Assembly: GCA_948144175.1 (NCBI GenBank)
Contig: CANXME010000532.1
Coordinates: 563,001 to 627,000, forward strand
Source: Closterium sp. NIES-65
Taxonomy: Eukaryota; Streptophyta; Zygnematophyceae; Desmidiales; Closteriaceae
Reading direction: 5' to 3'
DNA: 64,000 bases
Shown: in pieces, positions 11,858 to 23,149 of the stretch
Layout: the number at the start of each line of letters is the position of its first letter
Position numbering within the stretch: position 1 is the stretch's first letter
Program-made: the position numbers and the translations under genes
The notes under the pieces: model-generated
The model's database searches: none
The model's input: only the letters and a program-made list of their open reading frames with translations
What the model was told of the DNA's origin: nothing

Positions 11858-13372
11858 TCAAGAGGTGAGCAAGTGAGGCAAGGTAGGCACAAGGCCCAGC
11901 TGAGTACAGAAGCGCTGATGGTCACAAGGCGCAAGCGCCTTGGTGAAGATATCAGCAGTGTTGGCCTCAGAGGCTACGTACGCAAGACGCAGCTGGCCAC
12001 GCTGCTGCAGCTCACGAGCAAGAAAGAAGTGGAGAGCAATGTGCTTCGTTCTGTGCTCCAGTCGCTGCTCCCGACACAAGGCCAGCATGGCCTTGTTGTC
12101 TACGTACAGCACTGGAGGAGAACGAGGCGGCTCTCCGAGGTCAGTCAGCAGGTAGGTGAGCCAGCGAAGCTCCTGAGCAGCCATGGCTCCTGCGTAGATC
12201 TCAGCCTCACAACTGGAGCCGAGAACGGAAGACGAGCGAGTAGCCCGCCACGAAACAGAGCCGGAACCAAGGCTGAAGGTGTAACCCTGTGACGACCGCT
12301 GTGTAGCCTTGTCATCAGCCCAAGAAGCGTCTGCGTGCCCAGTGAGGACCACTGGACTCTCCCCTCCAAGCACTAGCCCCATGCCCGACGTACTGCACAA
12401 GTAGCGCAACACCCTCTTCGCTGCAGCCATGTGCTCCGGTCTGTGTCTTCCAGGAGCAACATAGCGTGCAAGAATGCTAAGAGGGTATGCAAGGTCAGGT
12501 CGTGTGCAGGTCATCAGGTACATGAGGCAGCCAACAAGCTCTGGGTACGGGCCACTCGACTCTACGGACTCATCCGAAGGCAGAGCTGAGAGCGAGTGGC
12601 GAGTAGGCAGAGGAGTAGCCTGAGGCAAGGAGTACGTGAAGCCAAAGCGCTGAAGGACCTGTTGCACCATGTGTGACTGAGTCAGGGTAATGGTGCGGCG
12701 TGCTCTGTCCCGAGTGATCTGCAAGCCAAGGTAGCTGCGCAGTTCACCCAGGTCAGTGCACGTGTGTCTCTTCTGCAGCTCGGACTTCACGTGGGAGAGT
12801 CCAGCAGTGTCAGCTGTGGCAAAGACCAAGTCGTCGACGTACACGAGGATGTAGAACGGCGGCAGAGAAGTGTCGGTGCGCAGAAACAGCGACAAGTCGG
12901 CAGTAGAGGGAGCAAACCCAAGAGCCGCAAGTGTAGTCCTCAGTGTGTCGTGCCACTCACGCGGTGCCTGGCGGAGACCGTAGACTGGCCGCCGGAGGCT
13001 CCACTGGGTGCCAGGAGGAAAAGACCCAGTGAAACCAGGTGGGCGACGCAGCCAGATCTCCTCATGCAGGCGGCCCTGCAAGAAAGCAGTGCTGAAGTCA
13101 AGAGAGTGTAGCTCGTAGTCACGGTGAGCAGCTATGTGCAGCAGTACCCGAAGAGTGGTCATCTTCGAGGTGGGAGAGAAGGTCTGAAAGTAGTCAACTC
13201 CCTGCCGCTCACTGAAGCCACGAGCCACGTAACGCGCCTTGAAGACAGGCGGAGAACCCAGCGGTCGCTTCACCCTGAAAATCCACATGCCACTGACGAT
13301 GTTCGCCCCAGGAGGGGGAACAGCGTCAACGTAGGTGCCTGTGGACTTCCAGGAAGCCATCTCTGCGTCCAT
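11858..13372 (-). pseudogene. Copia-3 reverse transcriptase and RNase H
   Basis: A 504-residue open frame holds a full-looking RT (VARGFSERQGVDYFQTFSPT, LDFSTAFLQGRLHEEIWLRR, YILVYVDDLVFATADTAGLS) and RNase H (GHADASWADDKATQRSSQGY, LYVDNKAMLALCREQRLEHR, ASEANTADIFTKAL) ending at HLLTS. Just upstream, at about 13,395, a Tyr codon of the relatives is TAG, which separates it from the rest of the polyprotein. The upstream linker (13,394-14,580) survives in other frames. Catalytic YVDD is intact. Confidence 0.85.
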
Positions 13373-14649
13373 AGCTGCCTGCCACTGAGAGGACTAGGGA
13401 CCCTCTATCGCCTCCGTGTAAGAGCGCGGAGTCGGGATGTCAAGTGCATCCAGGTCTCCCTCAGGGGTAAGCAGTACGGACACGAGATGAGGTGAAGCAG
13501 CGGCCAAGCACTGGAACTCCTCCTCCCTATCCTCAAGGACGTCCTTGCCAAGGGCACACTCACCCCCGACGGACGGAGGACAGACAAACTCAGACTCAGC
13601 AACAAGACTGGAGGCGTAGTCTAGGCGACAGCGAGCAGCAAAGTCGACGAGCTCAGCAACTAGGGCAGACGCAGTAGTGGACTCAAAGGAAGGGTCAGTG
13701 ACAACAGTAGCAAGGAGACGCGTGACAGTAGGACTGGTAGCACAAAGAGAGTCCGACTTCGGGTCGGCAAGAGCAGGAAGAGAAGACTCAGGAGGAGAAG
13801 GCAAAGGGGCACGCAGAGGAGAAGTGGACGGACGCAGAGACATCCGGTGCGTGCCAGGGACAGGAGGAGGACGCTGACGCGAACCGCAACCACTAGTGCG
13901 AGCAGCACGAACAGGCGACGCAGGGCGAGACGCAGGCTCACGACGCTCAGCAAGACCTCCAGTAGGACCAGTGTAGGGAGACGGAGCAGGAAGTGGGGAG
14001 GTCGGCTGTAACTGTAACTGCGACGGGACAGGCTATGGACACTCCAAGGGAGGAGGAGGACCAGTAGAAGACGGGAGACCAAGAACCTGCTGAAGGATCG
14101 AAACGAAGTACGGCCGAGGCCACGCGGCGACTCCAGACATAGCAGGGACAGCACCAGCACCCCCAGTGGCAGCACCAGCACTAGAAGCAGCTCCAGCTCC
14201 AGGACCTCCAGCATCACCAGTAGTACCCCCAGCAGGTCCGCCTCCAGGACCGACACTAGTAGCCTCCGCGCCAACACCGCAGCAGCTCCAGCTCCAGAAG
14301 TACCCGCAGGTCCAGCAGCTCCAGTACTCCCACTACGAGCACCTCCGGAACCCGTGGCACGAGCTCCCTCAGCAGCAACAGAACCTCCAGGACCCGCAGC
14401 ACCTCCAGCTCCAGCAGCTCGCCTCCAGCGCCGGGCAAACCACTCACGCAGCTCCTGTGGAAAGAGTGGCTCCCTGCGAGACGAAGCACCCGGAGAACCG
14501 CCAGGAACAGCACCAGCAGGCCCAGCTCCCTCAGGCTCTGCACCCCCTGGCTCAGCACCTCCAGGTGTAGCACCCCCAGGCCCAGCACCCCCAGGCTCAG
14601 CACCCCCAGGCTCAGCACCCCCAGGCTCAGCACCCCCAGGCGTAGCACC

Positions 14650-15759
14650 CTAAGGCTCAGCACCCCCAGACTCAGCACCCCCAGGCTCAGCACCCCCAGT
14701 CGTGGTACCCTCAGGCTCAGCACCCCCAGGAGTAGCACCCACACACTCAGCACCCCCAGAGTCAACATCCCCAGGCTCAGCACCCTCAGAAGCACTAGAG
14801 TCACCAGCGACCTCGATAGGCTCAACAGCGTCTACCTGGGACACACTTGAAGGGGCATGACCCTGAGGGGGGAGGGGGTCTACCGGGGGGGGACCTGGCA
14901 CAAGGAAGAGCGGTGGCGGGGGGAGGGACGGAGTGCGGTAGGGGAAGAGACGGTAGTAGGGGACCAACTCGTCGAACGTGACGTCCTGGGAGGACAGAAC
15001 ACGGCGAGAGGTGGGGTGGTAGAGCTGCCACCCTGGCGCGTCAGGGGGGAAACCCAGGAAGACGCAAGGAGCAGCACGAGGGGACAGCTTGTCCGCAGAC
15101 AAGTCGCGGACAAACGCCCGAGATCCCCAGACACGGAACGCAGACGCATCGCCAACCTTCCCTGTCCACAGCGAAGCTGGGGAGGTCTCCGGCATGGAGA
15201 CCCTGGGCTGAAGGTTGATCTGATGCGCCGCGTACCTGACCGCAAACGGCCACAGAAAATGGGGGGCAGCCGCATGCATCATGGACGTACGGGCGACGTC
15301 CATGACCATGCCAATGCGGCGCTCAGCAATCACATTTTGCTGTGGAGAGTCCGGAAGCGTGAAGGTCTGACGGATGCCTCGTGCACGACAGTAGGCTCGT
15401 AGAAGGCTAGAGGAGAACTTTCCGTCTCTGTCAGAGTGCAGACGCAGAACAGGAAAGTCCGAGCCGAAGCTTCGCCTGAGCTGGAGACGAGCTGCGCGGA
15501 TCCAGTCGATCAACACCTCAGTGACATCACCCTTGATGCGCAAGGGGAAGACTGTGGTGTAACGCAAGTAGTCGTCAACCACCAGCAGGAAGTAGCCCTC
15601 GTGACCCTGTCCACGGACGCGGGCTGGGCCCCACACGTCCATATGAAGCGTCTGCAGCGGGGCCTCTGTCGGAGGAAACTGGGAGGAGTGAGGGGTAGCC
15701 CGCTGCCGCCCCTCGACACAGGGGAGGGAGGGACCAGGGAAGACCAGAGACAAGGACAC
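14650..15759 (-). pseudogene. Copia-3 integrase
   Basis: A 369-residue frame contains the integrase core: ETLHMDVWGP-like (HMDVWGPARVRGQGHEGYFL), LRLHSDRDGKFSSSLLRAYC and PQQNVIAERRIGMVMDVART, with a D-D-35-E arrangement. The second catalytic segment has changed (SDRDGKF instead of SDRGGEF). It ends in the GGAEPGG-type linker. It is separated from gag-protease by a small deletion near 15,740. Confidence 0.82.
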
Positions 15760-17830
15760 GGGAGGTCATGATTTGGAGACGAAGCAGGGAGGGGTGACCA
15801 AGGCGGTGGTGCCAGAGGAGAGTCTCGTGAGACAGGTTGCGACACGAGCAGGGGGCAGACTCAGGACCAGACCTGGATGCTGCAGCTAACACCCGACCCG
15901 ACGCAGCTACCTGACCAGACGCAGGGACTGGAGGAGACGCAGTGGTCAGTGTGTACAGGCCCGACCCCGGCCGACGTGTAAACGTGGCCAGGTGTCGGCC
16001 TGTCCGAGCGTCCGTGCAGTGGGTCACCTGCTGACTCGCAGGAGTGAACTGGTGAACCCCCGCATACTGTAGGTTAGCACCACTCACCAAGTTCGTAGAA
16101 AACGAGGGGAGGTAAAGACCAGACAGGGTGCCAGAGGGGGCCGCCGGACACGAGAGGACAGTGGAGAAGTGAGCAAGGACAGGACCTCCAGAGGGGTCTG
16201 CCAGGGAGACTGCAACTAGCCGACCAAGCGGCGTGAGTGTGGTGCGGTCTCGAAAGAAGGAGCGAGAAGCCCCCGAGTCAAGTGTGAAGGTGTGGGAGGC
16301 CGAAGCCGACGCAGTACCTGAGAGCGCAGACTCACCAGTACTGGAGGAAGCAAACGCACTAGCACCTAGAGCAGCAGCCTCGCTAGCACCAAGAGCAGCA
16401 GCCTCACCCGCACCTAGAGCAGCAGTCGCAATGCCCGGGTCGGGCGGGAAACACCGGTAACAGTCACCCTCCTCACTAATAGACACAGTATACATAGTAG
16501 CACGAATAGCATCAAAGTCAAGGTCAAAGATAGCTACCCCTGCCCTAGACAGCTCGCCCCAGCGAGGGATCTCAGTGGCCTCAGGGAACTGGTGACGCCA
16601 AACGTCCGACAGGCGGCCAAAGCAGCGCTGGGTGGGGTGCGCACCCCCACACTGCTCACCCGCACGGTCGCCGGTGCGCAGGACGTAGGTGCACGGACCA
16701 GTACCCCCACCCCGCTGGCGTGCAGCGTACCACTCACGGAGCTGCTGAGGGGACAGGGTCTCCCGACTGCGCTGCTGCTGCTGGAGCTGACCACCACCGG
16801 AGCCACTTCTCTGCGAAGAGCCACGACCTCCTCCTCCTCCTCCTCCTCCTCCGCCACCGCCTCCTCCACCTCCGCCACCTCCACCACCTCCGCTCCCACC
16901 GCCACCGCCGCCGCCGCCTCCGCCTCCACTCCCGCCGCCGACACCTCCACCCCCGCCACCACTCCCACCACCACCCCCACCCCCTCCACTGCCTCCACCG
17001 CCGCCTCCACCGCCCCCGCTAGCTCCTCCAGCGCCCCTGCCCCCCTTGCCCTTGCCAGAGCGTCGCTTCCCACTAGGGGTAGACGCCGCACCGACCGACT
17101 CCAGACCAACGAGGTCGGCCGCAGCAGCAGAGGCAACAGTGGGCAAAAGAGGGGAGGGGGAACACCCCTCAAAGATGGGGGTGCGCGGGTCACCACGAGA
17201 GGCCCCAACAGCGACTATGCTCTTCTCCGCTGATAGGAGGGCATTCTCGAGGAGGTCAACAGTGAGAGTGGTGGGACAGACTGAGAGAAAGTGGTCCCTG
17301 ACTACGCGAAGGGAGTCAGGGAGGCGGGAAACTATGTAGTAGAGAGTGATGTACATGGGGAGGGGGGGGGTTTTGGCGCAGAAGTCAGCAGGAAGCGCAG
17401 CGCGGTAGCGAGTGTCACTAGTGTGGAGGTGCGTAATGAGGTCAGCGATTGTGGGAAAGGCAGCAAGGTCAGGGAAGAGGTACGGTAGCATGAGGCGGCT
17501 CAGTGCAGCAGTGGCAGGGGAGGAGTAGCGTGCAACTACAGCGTCGTACAAGGTCTGAGCACTCTTGTACTGGCTAAAGTGCGCACGCTCAGAGGTAGGG
17601 AGGTGGCGACGCACAGCAAGACGTGCAGCAGCATCGCGCGTGGCCCACTGTGAGCGGACAGTGGCGTCAGCATCAGCAGCAGGGGCAGGAGAGGCACCAG
17701 AGGTGAGGTCAAAGAGACAGAGACCGTCGGCCCTATCGCACTGTAAGAAAAGTTGCAGGTCATCTATCCAGACGTCAAAGTCAATGGCCCGACCCTCAGC
17801 GTCAAAAGCGAGGACACTAGGGGTAGCCAT
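15575..17830 (-). pseudogene. Copia-3 gag, glycine-rich linker and protease
   Basis: This 751-residue frame starts with MATPSVLAFDAEGRAIDFDV. It contains the gag domain (residues 1-220), a poly-glycine tract, the C-x13-C-x3-H-x4-C cluster (CTYVLRTGDRAGEQCGGAHP), protease (LDSGASRSFF) and the pre-integrase motif LLWHHRLGHPS. It then runs out of frame at SGLPWSLPPL. It is the longest surviving gag-protease frame among the broken copies. Confidence 0.82.
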
Positions 17831-17879
17831 GACAGCAGTGGACTAGCAGCGCAAACAGAAGGGTGAGGGCAGAGAAGTG

Positions 17880-18960
17880 ACAGAGGCGCTGCTCTTACCA
17901 GATAGGGCGGCTCGGGCGGCTCGGCTGCAGGGCGGTAGGCGGCTCGGCAGCTGGGCGTCTCGGCGGCTCGGCTGCTGGGCGGCTCGGCGGCTCGGCTGCT
18001 GGGCGGCTCGGTGGCTCTGCTGCTGGGCGGCTCGGCGGCTCGGCTGCAGGGCGGCTCTGCGGCTCGGCTGCTGGGCGGCTCGGCGGCTGGGTGGCTCGGC
18101 GGCTCGGTTGCTAGGTGGCGTAGCGGCTCGGTTGCTGGGCGGCTCGGTGGGTGGGCGGCTCGGCGGCTCTGCTGCTGGGCGGCTCGGCGGGGCCGCAAAG
18201 GAGGCGGCGGAAGGGCCGCTTAGAGGGCGGCGTCCGGGGCCGCTGAGAGGAGGCGGCTGGGCCGCCGAGAGGAGGCGGCGTTGCCGCGGAGAGGAGGCGG
18301 CGGGGCCGCCGAGAGGAGGCGGCGGGGCCGCTTAAAGGAGGCGGCGGGGCCGCTGAGGAGGCGGCGGAAGGGCCGCTGAGAGGGCGGCGTCCGGGGCCGC
18401 TGAGAGGAGGTGGCTGGGCCGCCGAGAGTAGGCGGCGGGGCCGCGGAGAGGAGGCGGCTGGGCCGGCGAGAGGAGGCGGCGGGGCCGCTTAAAGGAGGCG
18501 GCGGGGCCGCTGAAAGGGCGGCGACGAGGCCGCTGCAGGGGTAGTGGCGGGGCCGCTGAAAGGAGACGGCGGGGCCGCTGAGAAGGGCGGCGACGGGCCG
18601 CTGAAGAGGGCGGCGACAGAGCCGCAGGGAGGGCGGCGTCAGGGCCGTGCAAGGGCGGCAACGGGGCCGCTGGTGAAAGGGCGGCGAGGGGCCGTAGGGG
18701 GAGAGCGGCGACGGGCCGCGAAGGGCGGCGGATCGGGGCCGCAAGGGCGGCGGATCGGGGCCGCAAGGGCGGCAGATCGAGGCCGCAAGAGGCCGCTAGG
18801 GGGGCCGTGAGGGCGGCTTGGGCGGCGCGACGCGGCCGTAAGGGCGGCGCGACGCGCCCGTTAGGGGCCGCTAAGGGCGACGCGACGGGGCCGTGAGGGA
18901 CCTAGCGAGGGCGCGACAGTAAGGAAAGCACACGAGGCGCGACTCGGGCCTAAGCGAAGC
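17880..18960 (-). repeat. Copia-3 leader: GC-rich tandem repeats
   Basis: Two blocks are visible: GGCTCGGCGGCTCGGCTGCT units (about 17,910-18,185) and GGAGGCGGCGGGGCCGC units (about 18,200-18,560), followed by looser GGGCGGC repeats to about 18,900. The sequence differs from the leaders of the other copies. No gene is supported. Confidence 0.8.
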
Positions 18961-19037
18961 GCGCTCCGTGCAGGAAAAAAAATTTCGTAGTGGTGGGCCC
19001 TAGGAATCGTTCGCGTTAGGGAACCTGCTCGATACCA

Positions 19038-19165
19038 TGAGAAGAAACGAGAATGAATGAACTATGAATGAATTGGGTACAAGTATTAACCCTAATTGGG
19101 TTGTACCCCTTATGGGCTACCCCACTATAGCCTACACAATATGCATGAGCTATAATGTTCTGACT
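19038..19165 (-). repeat. Copia-3 5' LTR and adjacent primer-binding site
   Basis: A 128-bp LTR. The primer-binding site lies at 19037-19020 (TGGTATCGAGCAGGTTCC on the minus strand). The outermost base is A to T changed relative to the 3' copy, so the terminus reads AGTCAG rather than TGTCAG. Confidence 0.9.
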
Positions 19166-20160
19166 GCGGAGGTACTGTAGGGATCGGTGGTCTGTCCGTA
19201 CTGTCACGTATGCTCCTGTGAGGTAATCGCCACACCTTGAACGCATGCACGATCGCCAGCATCTCACGGTCGTCTATCGGGTAGTTGCGTTCGAGCGGGT
19301 GAAGCTTGCGGGACTCGTACGCGATTGGCTGGAGGCCGTTCCCGAAATCCTGCAACAGCACTGCTCCCACGGCGATGTCGCTAGCGTTAGTGACGAGCTC
19401 GAACGGACGGTGCGGATCTGCGATATGAAGTACGGGCGGTGAGCACAAAAAAGTTTTGAGGGCCAAGAAGGCAGCTTGCTCTTTCTCCCCCCACGTGTAC
19501 TCAACCCCCTTCCTCAGCAAGTCAGTCAATGGGGCAGTCAGCTTCGCCATGTCGGGGACAAAGCGGCGCACGTAGTTGACGAACCCCAGAAAACTCTACA
19601 ACTCGGTCAAGTTGGTCGGTGCGTGCCACGCTTGAATCGTCGCGATCTTTTTCGCGTCTATTCCCACTCCTGCAGCTGAAATAATGTGTCCCAGAAACTC
19701 CAGTCGGTCTTGTAAAAACTCACACTTAGATGCTTTTGTTAGTAGGCGGTTCTCACTCAGTATCTTTAAAACTGCTTTCGATGTCCTGTAAGTGCTGTGC
19801 CCTGTAAGGGCTGTAAATCAGGATGTCGTCCAGGTATACGATGACACACTTATCTTAGAGCGGGCGGAAGGCTTCGTTTATGGTCATTTGGAAAGTGGCG
19901 GGGGCGTTGGTCAGTCCGAAGGGCATGACAGTGTATTCGAAGGATCCGTAGCGTGTTCGGAAGGCTGTCTTAGGGCAGTCGGATGGGGTGACGCGAATCT
20001 GGTGGTAACCTCCTCGAAGGTTGATTTTCGAGAATACCCGGGCTATGCGCAGTTGGTCGATCAGTTCGTCGGCTCGCGGGATGGGGTAACGGGATTTGAT
20101 GGTAACCTTGTTCAGTGCTCTGTAATCTATGCACATGCGAAATCCCCCGTCTTTTTTTTT
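19166..20160 (-). pseudogene. Gypsy-A reverse transcriptase and RNase H (broken)
   Basis: Minus-strand RT motifs are [40 protein letters not shown] and [20 protein letters not shown]. RNase H begins with FELVTNASDIAVGAVLLQDF. There are stops or frameshifts between them (for example at 19,860, where the sibling continues LLDKCVIVYLDD) and a run of T at about 20,151-20,160. The catalytic YLDDI region (about 19,830) is in a different frame. Copia-3 cuts the RNase H at 19,165. Confidence 0.82.
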
Positions 20161-20383
20161 ACGTGAACAGTATCGGTGCTGCGAAGGGCGACGAACTAGG
20201 GCGAATGAATTCCTTCTCTAGCAGGTAATCCAACTGCTTCCTCAGTTCGTCCAGTTCGGGTTGGGTCAGTCGGAACTGTCGCTGTACTATCGGCTGTGCC
20301 CCCAAATCTAGTTCTATCCTGTGGTCGTGAGGTCGCTGAGGTGGCAGTCCCGTCGGTAAGTCGTCCGGGAAGATGTCGCTGTA

Positions 20384-20995
20384 CTACTTCAACAGTGCTG
20401 CCATATCACTCGGTACGCCGGTTAGCAGTTTCCGTAAATCCCCTCCTTTGTCTGCTGCCTCGGCTTCCCGAATGTCAGCCGCGTACACGTCAGCTCCTGC
20501 CGCTACGGCGCGTTTCATCGTGATCGCGTTAACACACACCGACGATGACTCAGGCGAGCCCCAGCGAGGTAAGGCGATGTTGTTACCGTTCACTCGCACA
20601 GTGCAGTCACCCGTCGTCCAGTCGATTCGCGGAGTGTGTCGTCGCACCCAATCACGCCCGAGTAAAATATCGGTTCCGTCGAGGGTCGTTGCGAGCATTT
20701 CCTGGCTAAACGTGAAGCTACCCCCACATCGAATCCGAACTCGGTCCACACGTTCCCGTATCGCCAGTGGCGTGCCGTCGACCAGTCTTGCGTCGATTTC
20801 AGGTAAGCATCTGTCCAGTGGCAGTCGCAGTTTTCGTGCTGTAGCAGTGTTAATGAGGCCGTGGCTGGCCCCCTCGTCTACGAATATTTTAACTAAGTCA
20901 GTCCCAATTTTCCCACTAAGCAGTATAGGGGTGTCTACCGTAGTACCCTCCTTATTTGGCCGGGTGTGGCCGATTGCGTGAACCGGCACAATCAC
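20384..20995 (-). pseudogene. Gypsy-A protease region
   Basis: A 203-residue frame contains the retropepsin-like segment KIFVDEGASHGLINTATARK. The usual D-S/T-G triplet is here DEG, where Gypsy-B has DGG, so the active-site loop is altered. It is followed by DGTDILLGRDWVRRH, the conserved second strand of gypsy proteases (LGRDW). It lies downstream of gag on the minus strand in a different frame. Confidence 0.75.
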
Positions 20996-21054
20996 TCGGT
21001 GAGGGTCGGTTGGGTCGGGCGAGCGGCGTGACCTGTCAGTAGAGGGCCCGTCTG

Positions 21055-22587
21055 CTACTGACTCCCAGCGTTTCCCTGCTGCTTGGTCTGTTTCTGCTGC
21101 TCAGCTACCTCCTTTCCCTTAGCGTTTTCCGGGCATTCGCTCTTGCGGTGTCCCGGCCGATTGCACGCAAAGCAGCGCCCTTTGAACGGTGCGGCAGCAG
21201 CATTTGCGGCGACGACACGTATCGTAGCGCCCTCGTTCGTCCCATGAGGCCGATGTCCCCAATTGCTGCTTCCGTAGGACCCCGGTCTCCGTCGGCGGAA
21301 GAAATCGAGTTTCTCCGCCATGGCGAGAATCTCCTGAAAATCGGTGACGCCGCGAAGCTAGATTTCCTGAGCGATGTCCTGCTTCAGGCCGCTGATGTAG
21401 CGGTCGATGCGCTCGCTCTCATGCATATATCCCACCTGCTCGCATAGCGCCAGAAACCCGCTCGTGTAGTCTTGGACGGAACCGAGTTGGCGCCAAGTGC
21501 GGAGCCTCTGTCGCGTCGCGATCGAAGCCGCAATCAGCTCGAAACGAGCGCGCAGACCTGCGCACCACGCGTCCCACGTGCGATATTGGGGCACCTCCAC
21601 AAAATACGACGGCGCCCAGGGTCCGGTTTGTCCTTCCCGTGTCGGTAGAGTCTGTCAGAATCCCAACCACTAGACCCTTGGGATAAAATGGCTTGTTTCA
21701 GTAGCGGGTCAGTGCGCCCATAACCCCCCAGGCAAACGCGCCTGTAACCCCCCCTAGGATCGATCGGGGATCTCACAGTGTAGCTCTACTGACACCCCCC
21801 CACACTGGGAGGCCCAGGACTGAGCACAGTGGCAACGGCCAACATGTGCATACACCGGGATACGAACCCGAGACCGCTCTGATACCATCTCAGAATCCCA
21901 GCCACTAGACCATTGGGATAAAAGGGCTTGTTAAGTAGCGGGTCAGTGCGCCCATAACCCCCCAGGCAAACGCGCCTGTAACCCGCCCTAGGATCGATCG
22001 GGGATCTCACAGTGTAGCTCTACTGACAGAGTCGCGTAGTCCACCGGCTTCGTGACGATGACACGCCACCAGTCCATGGCGGGTCCTCGCAGGAACGACA
22101 CGGCGTAACGAATCTTCGCCGTATCCTCCGAGACGTAGTTTGCGTCGAAGAAAACGTTCAACGTGAAGAGCCACGCCTGAACGGTAGGACCACCCCGCTG
22201 ACTTGGGTCAAAGCATGGCGGACGCTGCGACTTAAGCGGCATCAGCGATGGAGGAGCTGATTCGCCGGCCGGCACTGAAATCGTGACTCGAGGCTGATTC
22301 CTGGCCGCATTCGTCGCGTGGGGGTGTGTTGTGCCGTGGTCGTCGTGTCTATCATGGCGGACGACACCATCACTTGCGGCGCTCGCGGGTATCCCCATAC
22401 TTCCGTGCTGTGATGCCTGTTGTGCGGGCTGGATCGGAGTGCCAGGTGCTTGGGATTGTGCTCGTGTGAGGTCGTTCTGCAGGGACGAGCGTTCTGCCGT
22501 TCGCGTCGCGATTTCCTCGGCGCTCTTGCGGATTTGTCGCAGCAGATCGTTCAAGTGCTCCTGCGTGAGAGTCGTCACGTCGATATG
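21055..22587 (-). pseudogene. Gypsy-A gag, interrupted by TRIM-2 and beheaded by TRIM-1
   Basis: The C-terminal part (21055-21647) carries the zinc knuckle CFACNRPGHRKSEC (C-x2-C-x4-H-x4-C) and the capsid segments RTWRQLGSVQDYTSGFLALC and YISGLKQDIAQEI. The N-terminal part (22034-22587) begins VTTLTQEHLNDLLRQIRKSA and contains RPPCFDPSQRGGPTVQAWLF. TRIM-2 separates them at the GAGTC target. TRIM-1 removed the first few codons at ATATG. The two parts join collinearly with the Gypsy-B gag. Confidence 0.85.
21653..22028 (-). mobile_element. TRIM-2: terminal-repeat retrotransposon in miniature
   Basis: The 376-bp non-coding element has direct LTRs of about 141 bp (21653-21794 and 21888-22028), ends TGTCAG/CTGACA and a perfect target duplication GAGTC (21648-21652 and 22029-22033). 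The internal part is only about 93 bp. On the minus strand a primer-binding site TGGTATCAGAGC (21887-21876), complementary to initiator tRNA-Met, abuts the 5' LTR. A polypurine tract (run of G, 21801-21795) abuts the 3' LTR. It must be mobilised by another element's proteins. Confidence 0.92.
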
Positions 22588-22916
22588 TGTCAGAGGTCCA
22601 CTGGTGATCCCCGATTGATCCTAGGGAAGGGTTACAGGCTCGTTGTCCTTGGGGGTTATGGGCGCACTGACCTGCTACTTAACAAGCCCTTTTATCCCAA
22701 TGGTCTAGTGGTTGGGATTCTGACATGGTATCAGAGCGAAGGTTTCGGGTTCGAATCCCAGTGGGTGCACTTCGGGCATCCCAGTGCGGGGGGGTGTCAG
22801 AGGTCCACTGGTGATCCCCGATTGATCCTAGGGAAGGGTTACATGCTCGTTGTCCTAGGGGGTTATGGGCGCACTGAACCGCTACATAACAAGCTCTTTT
22901 ATCCCAATGGTCTAGT

Positions 22917-23053
22917 TGTCAGAACATATCTATAGCTTATACTGCTGTGTAGGCTGTAGTGGGGTATCCCATAGGGGGTACAACCCAGTTAGGGTTTCAT
23001 ATTTGTACTGCTTTCATTCATAGTTCATTCATTCCTGCTTACTCATTTACACA
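22917..23053 (+). repeat. Copia-4 5' LTR
   Basis: 137 bp, TGTCAGAACATATC ... CATTTACACA. Unusually short for a 7-kb copia. No obvious TATA box; the AT-rich CATATCTATAGCTTATA stretch near its start is the only candidate. Confidence 0.93.
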
Positions 23054-23065
23054 TGGTATAGAGCT
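23054..23065 (+). promoter_or_regulatory. Copia-4 primer-binding site
   Basis: TGGTATAGAGCT follows the LTR without a gap. It matches the 3' end of plant initiator tRNA-Met (TGGTATCAGAGC type) except near position 7. The degenerate relatives read TGGTATCGAGC. Confidence 0.75.
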
Positions 23066-23149
23066 AGGTCCCTCCAGGACCGAAATTTTTTTTTGGGCCC
23101 ACCGAAGCGCGCCCCCGAGGCGCGATTTTTTTTTAGCGACCCCTCGAGT

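Larger units (their letters stand above)
11517..19165 (-). mobile_element. Copia-3: complete but degenerate Ty1/copia element inserted in Gypsy-A
   Basis: The 7.65-kb element has 128-bp LTRs at both ends that differ at two internal positions by eye, plus the last base of the 5' copy. The target duplication GCGGA is perfect (11512-11516 and 19166-19170). The uninterrupted site is visible in Gypsy-B near 53,090. All domains are present, but in three or more reading frames. The low LTR divergence suggests a fairly recent insertion, while several coding breaks suggest it was already defective or is decaying. Confidence 0.92.

Noticed and set aside
22700-22770. tRNA gene or tRNA-derived SINE (sequence with A-box-like TGGTCTAGTGG and B-box-like GGTTCGAATCC)
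   Set aside because: The sequence lies across an LTR end and primer-binding site of a TRIM with direct LTRs, a polypurine tract and a 5-bp target duplication, which explain it better. No cloverleaf with paired acceptor stem was found.
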